6,918 nt of DNA from positions 1-6,918 of the forward strand of contig CAIJXO010000105.1 of the NCBI GenBank assembly GCA_903824735.1, read 5' to 3'. The position numbers were made by a program, and so were the translations under genes. This document shows, piece after piece, positions 6,031 to 6,918 of the stretch. The DNA comes from an uncultured bacterium (GTDB taxonomy: Bacteria > Patescibacteriota > Minisyncoccia > Phycocordibacterales > GWA1-40-21). A model generated the notes under the pieces. The model was given only the letters and a program-made list of their open reading frames with translations. It did no database searches and was not told the origin of the DNA. Within the stretch, counting starts at the first letter, position 1; each line of letters opens with the position of its first letter.

Positions 6031-6639
6031 TTAAAGTTTAATTGGCTTTTCGGTATCGCCAGGGTTAAATAATTTATAGAAGAGCTCGATCGCTTCCTCG
6101 GTGCCAAGACTTGCGCTTCTAACCCCACAGCGCATCAATCCTTGTTGCACCACTGAAATCCTTTGCTCAAGCTGAGTACGACTCTCTTCAAAGCTGTCAT
6201 TTTTTGTACCATCTTTTGCCCCCTTCTTTTCTTTTTGTGGTCCTAAGATCGTTGTTGGCGTGAAAGGAACAACCACGAAGAAGGTTTTTGACATAATGTT
6301 CTGGCTTTCAGTAAAACTCTTGACGAACTGAACATATTCTTTGATCTGAATCTTTAAGAGGTCGTTTAGCTGTTCATTGTATTGTTTTTCTAGGGTCGCG
6401 AGATAAGGTCGTATGTCGAGTTGTCTTGACTGGATGGAAATCTGAACAGAAAAATCGAGGGAGTTTAGAAAGTTTTGAAACTGATAGATAATTGCCTCTT
6501 GTTCGTCAGCACTTTTCAGGGCAAAGTTCAAAGACGACGACAATATTACCGCTCGCATCGAGCCGTCTTTCATGATAATTACACCATCACGAACTTCCTT
6601 TATTGGGACGAATTCTTGTGTAGTTTTAGCAACGACCAT
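6031..6639 (-). CDS. TraC/VirB4 N-terminal-like protein, stand-alone subunit
   Basis: This 202-residue soluble protein lacks a signal peptide, membrane helix or Walker motif. Its first half reads like the opening of VirB4/TraC proteins: EFVPIKEVRDGVIIMKDGS (9-27), then a strand ending at LSSSLNFALKS (33-43), EQEAIIYQFQNFLNSLDF (46-63) and IQSRQLDIRPYL (69-80). A helix (about 82-110), the strand KTFFVVVPF (118-126), a Lys/Asp-rich loop (about 135-150) and a final helix follow. The family role is probably to pair with the VirB4 motor at the membrane side of the complex (inference). It lies 18 nt after the prgI-like gene and 6 nt before virB4. Its TAA stop is in the same frame as virB4, with only two sense codons before the virB4 ATG, so the two look like halves of one roughly 810-residue protein. 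No Shine-Dalgarno sequence is visible; a TATAAT lies just upstream. Confidence 0.75.
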   Translation of the reverse strand: MVVAKTTQEFVPIKEVRDGVIIMKDGSMRAVILSSSLNFALKSADEQEAIIYQFQNFLNSLDFSVQISIQSRQLDIRPYLATLEKQYNEQLNDLLKIQIKEYVQFVKSFTESQNIMSKTFFVVVPFTPTTILGPQKEKKGAKDGTKNDSFEESRTQLEQRISVVQQGLMRCGVRSASLGTEEAIELFYKLFNPGDTEKPIKL

Positions 6640-6649
6640 AGTTGGTCTT

Positions 6650-6678
6650 ATTATAGCCTATTTATCACCGCGGGTCAC
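6650..6678 (-). promoter_or_regulatory. Candidate promoter before the TraC-like gene, near-leaderless
   Basis: On the minus strand GTGACC (6678-6673, 4/6 to TTGACA), a 17-bp spacer and a perfect TATAAT (6655-6650) precede the TraC-like ATG. The predicted start is about 6643, leaving a 4-nt leader and no room for a Shine-Dalgarno sequence. The -35 is inside the prgI-like 3' end; the -10 is in the 18-nt gap. Confidence 0.45.
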
Positions 6679-6918
6679 GGGATTTAAACTTTCTTTAATA
6701 TCTAGGCTCCAAGTCAGGTCATGCAGTTTACTGTCAGATAACTTTGGAACGTAAATCGGCGTTTGCCCTGGTAGACCCGATGGACTAGCGGCTGCTTTCT
6801 CAGGCGATTTGTCCTTTTTCTTCCAGAGGTAAAGTTTACTCGAAAAGAAATAGTAAAAGGCCGACTGCATAACGGTAATTAACGGCTTACTATTTACTTG
6901 ATAAAAAGAAAGGGCCAG
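6658..6918 (-). CDS. PrgI-family membrane protein, C-terminal part (5' end outside window)
   Basis: The reading frame is open to the right edge, giving 86 visible residues that end with TAG. The visible part begins LALSFYQVNSKPLITVMQSA and continues YYFFSSKLYLWKKK. This pattern, a hydrophobic helix end, a short FYxVN-x-KP segment, a helix of the AxxYFxSxKLYLW type, then a Lys-rich tail, matches the end of PrgI-family proteins, small two-helix inner-membrane components (VirB3-like in place) of Gram-positive and CPR conjugation systems. The tail (about 45-86 of the visible part) is polar and Pro/Ser-rich. The internal Met at 6868-6870 is not the start, because the family pattern begins before it. 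Position agrees: PrgI usually lies directly before VirB4, as here with the TraC-like gene between. Its frame is also shared with the next two genes. Confidence 0.75.
   Translation of the reverse strand: MALSFYQVNSKPLITVMQSAFYYFFSSKLYLWKKKDKSPEKAAASPSGLPGQTPIYVPKLSDSKLHDLTWSLDIKESLNPVTRGDK

Noticed and set aside
74..6660. Alternative genetic code with UGA read as glycine, known in some CPR groups
   Set aside because: All genes are complete under the standard bacterial code with no in-frame TGA, so nothing requires recoding.

Overview
The window looks like a chromosomal piece of a Patescibacteria/CPR genome, most likely of a Parcubacteria-like lineage. This is judged from protein style, not from a database search. 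The pointers are almost no intergenic DNA (the largest gap is 22 nt), AT-leaning codon use, shortened or diverged housekeeping proteins, and a set of conjugation-like secretion genes (PrgI, TraC-like, VirB4, two-helix pilin) of a kind known from these genomes. All ten stop codons are TAA or TAG.

Left part (1-1619, + strand): the conserved rpmH-rnpA-yidC-jag block, often found near the replication origin. The 3' end of rpmH (L34) is followed by rnpA (RNase P protein), yidC (membrane insertase) and jag (R3H RNA-binding protein). The genes abut or overlap, and no yidD lies between rnpA and yidC. RnpA, YidC and Jag each depart from the family consensus at a signature position.

Right part (6918-1612, - strand, read right to left): a compact co-directional run of six genes. 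These are the 3' end of a PrgI-family membrane protein, a TraC/VirB4 N-terminal-like protein, a VirB4-type ATPase with Walker A and B motifs, an exported protein with three probable Ig-like domains, a two-helix VirB2/T4SS-pilin-like protein, and a membrane-anchored TolB-like beta-propeller protein. Together they look like the energising ATPase, inner-membrane part, pilin and outer-face proteins of a reduced type IV secretion or pilus apparatus. No relaxase, coupling protein or VirB11 is visible here, though the cluster continues past the right edge. The two clusters converge and overlap by 8 nt at 1612-1619.

The most interesting points are: (i) VirB4 appears split into two same-frame ORFs separated by one TAA and two sense codons; (ii) three starts (yidC, the TraC-like gene and the Ig-like gene) have -10-like hexamers placed so that transcripts would begin 0-4 nt before the ATG, in a region with few Shine-Dalgarno sequences; (iii) an unrecognised Ig-like exported protein and a TolB-like protein sit with the pilin and are plausible new parts of the surface machine.
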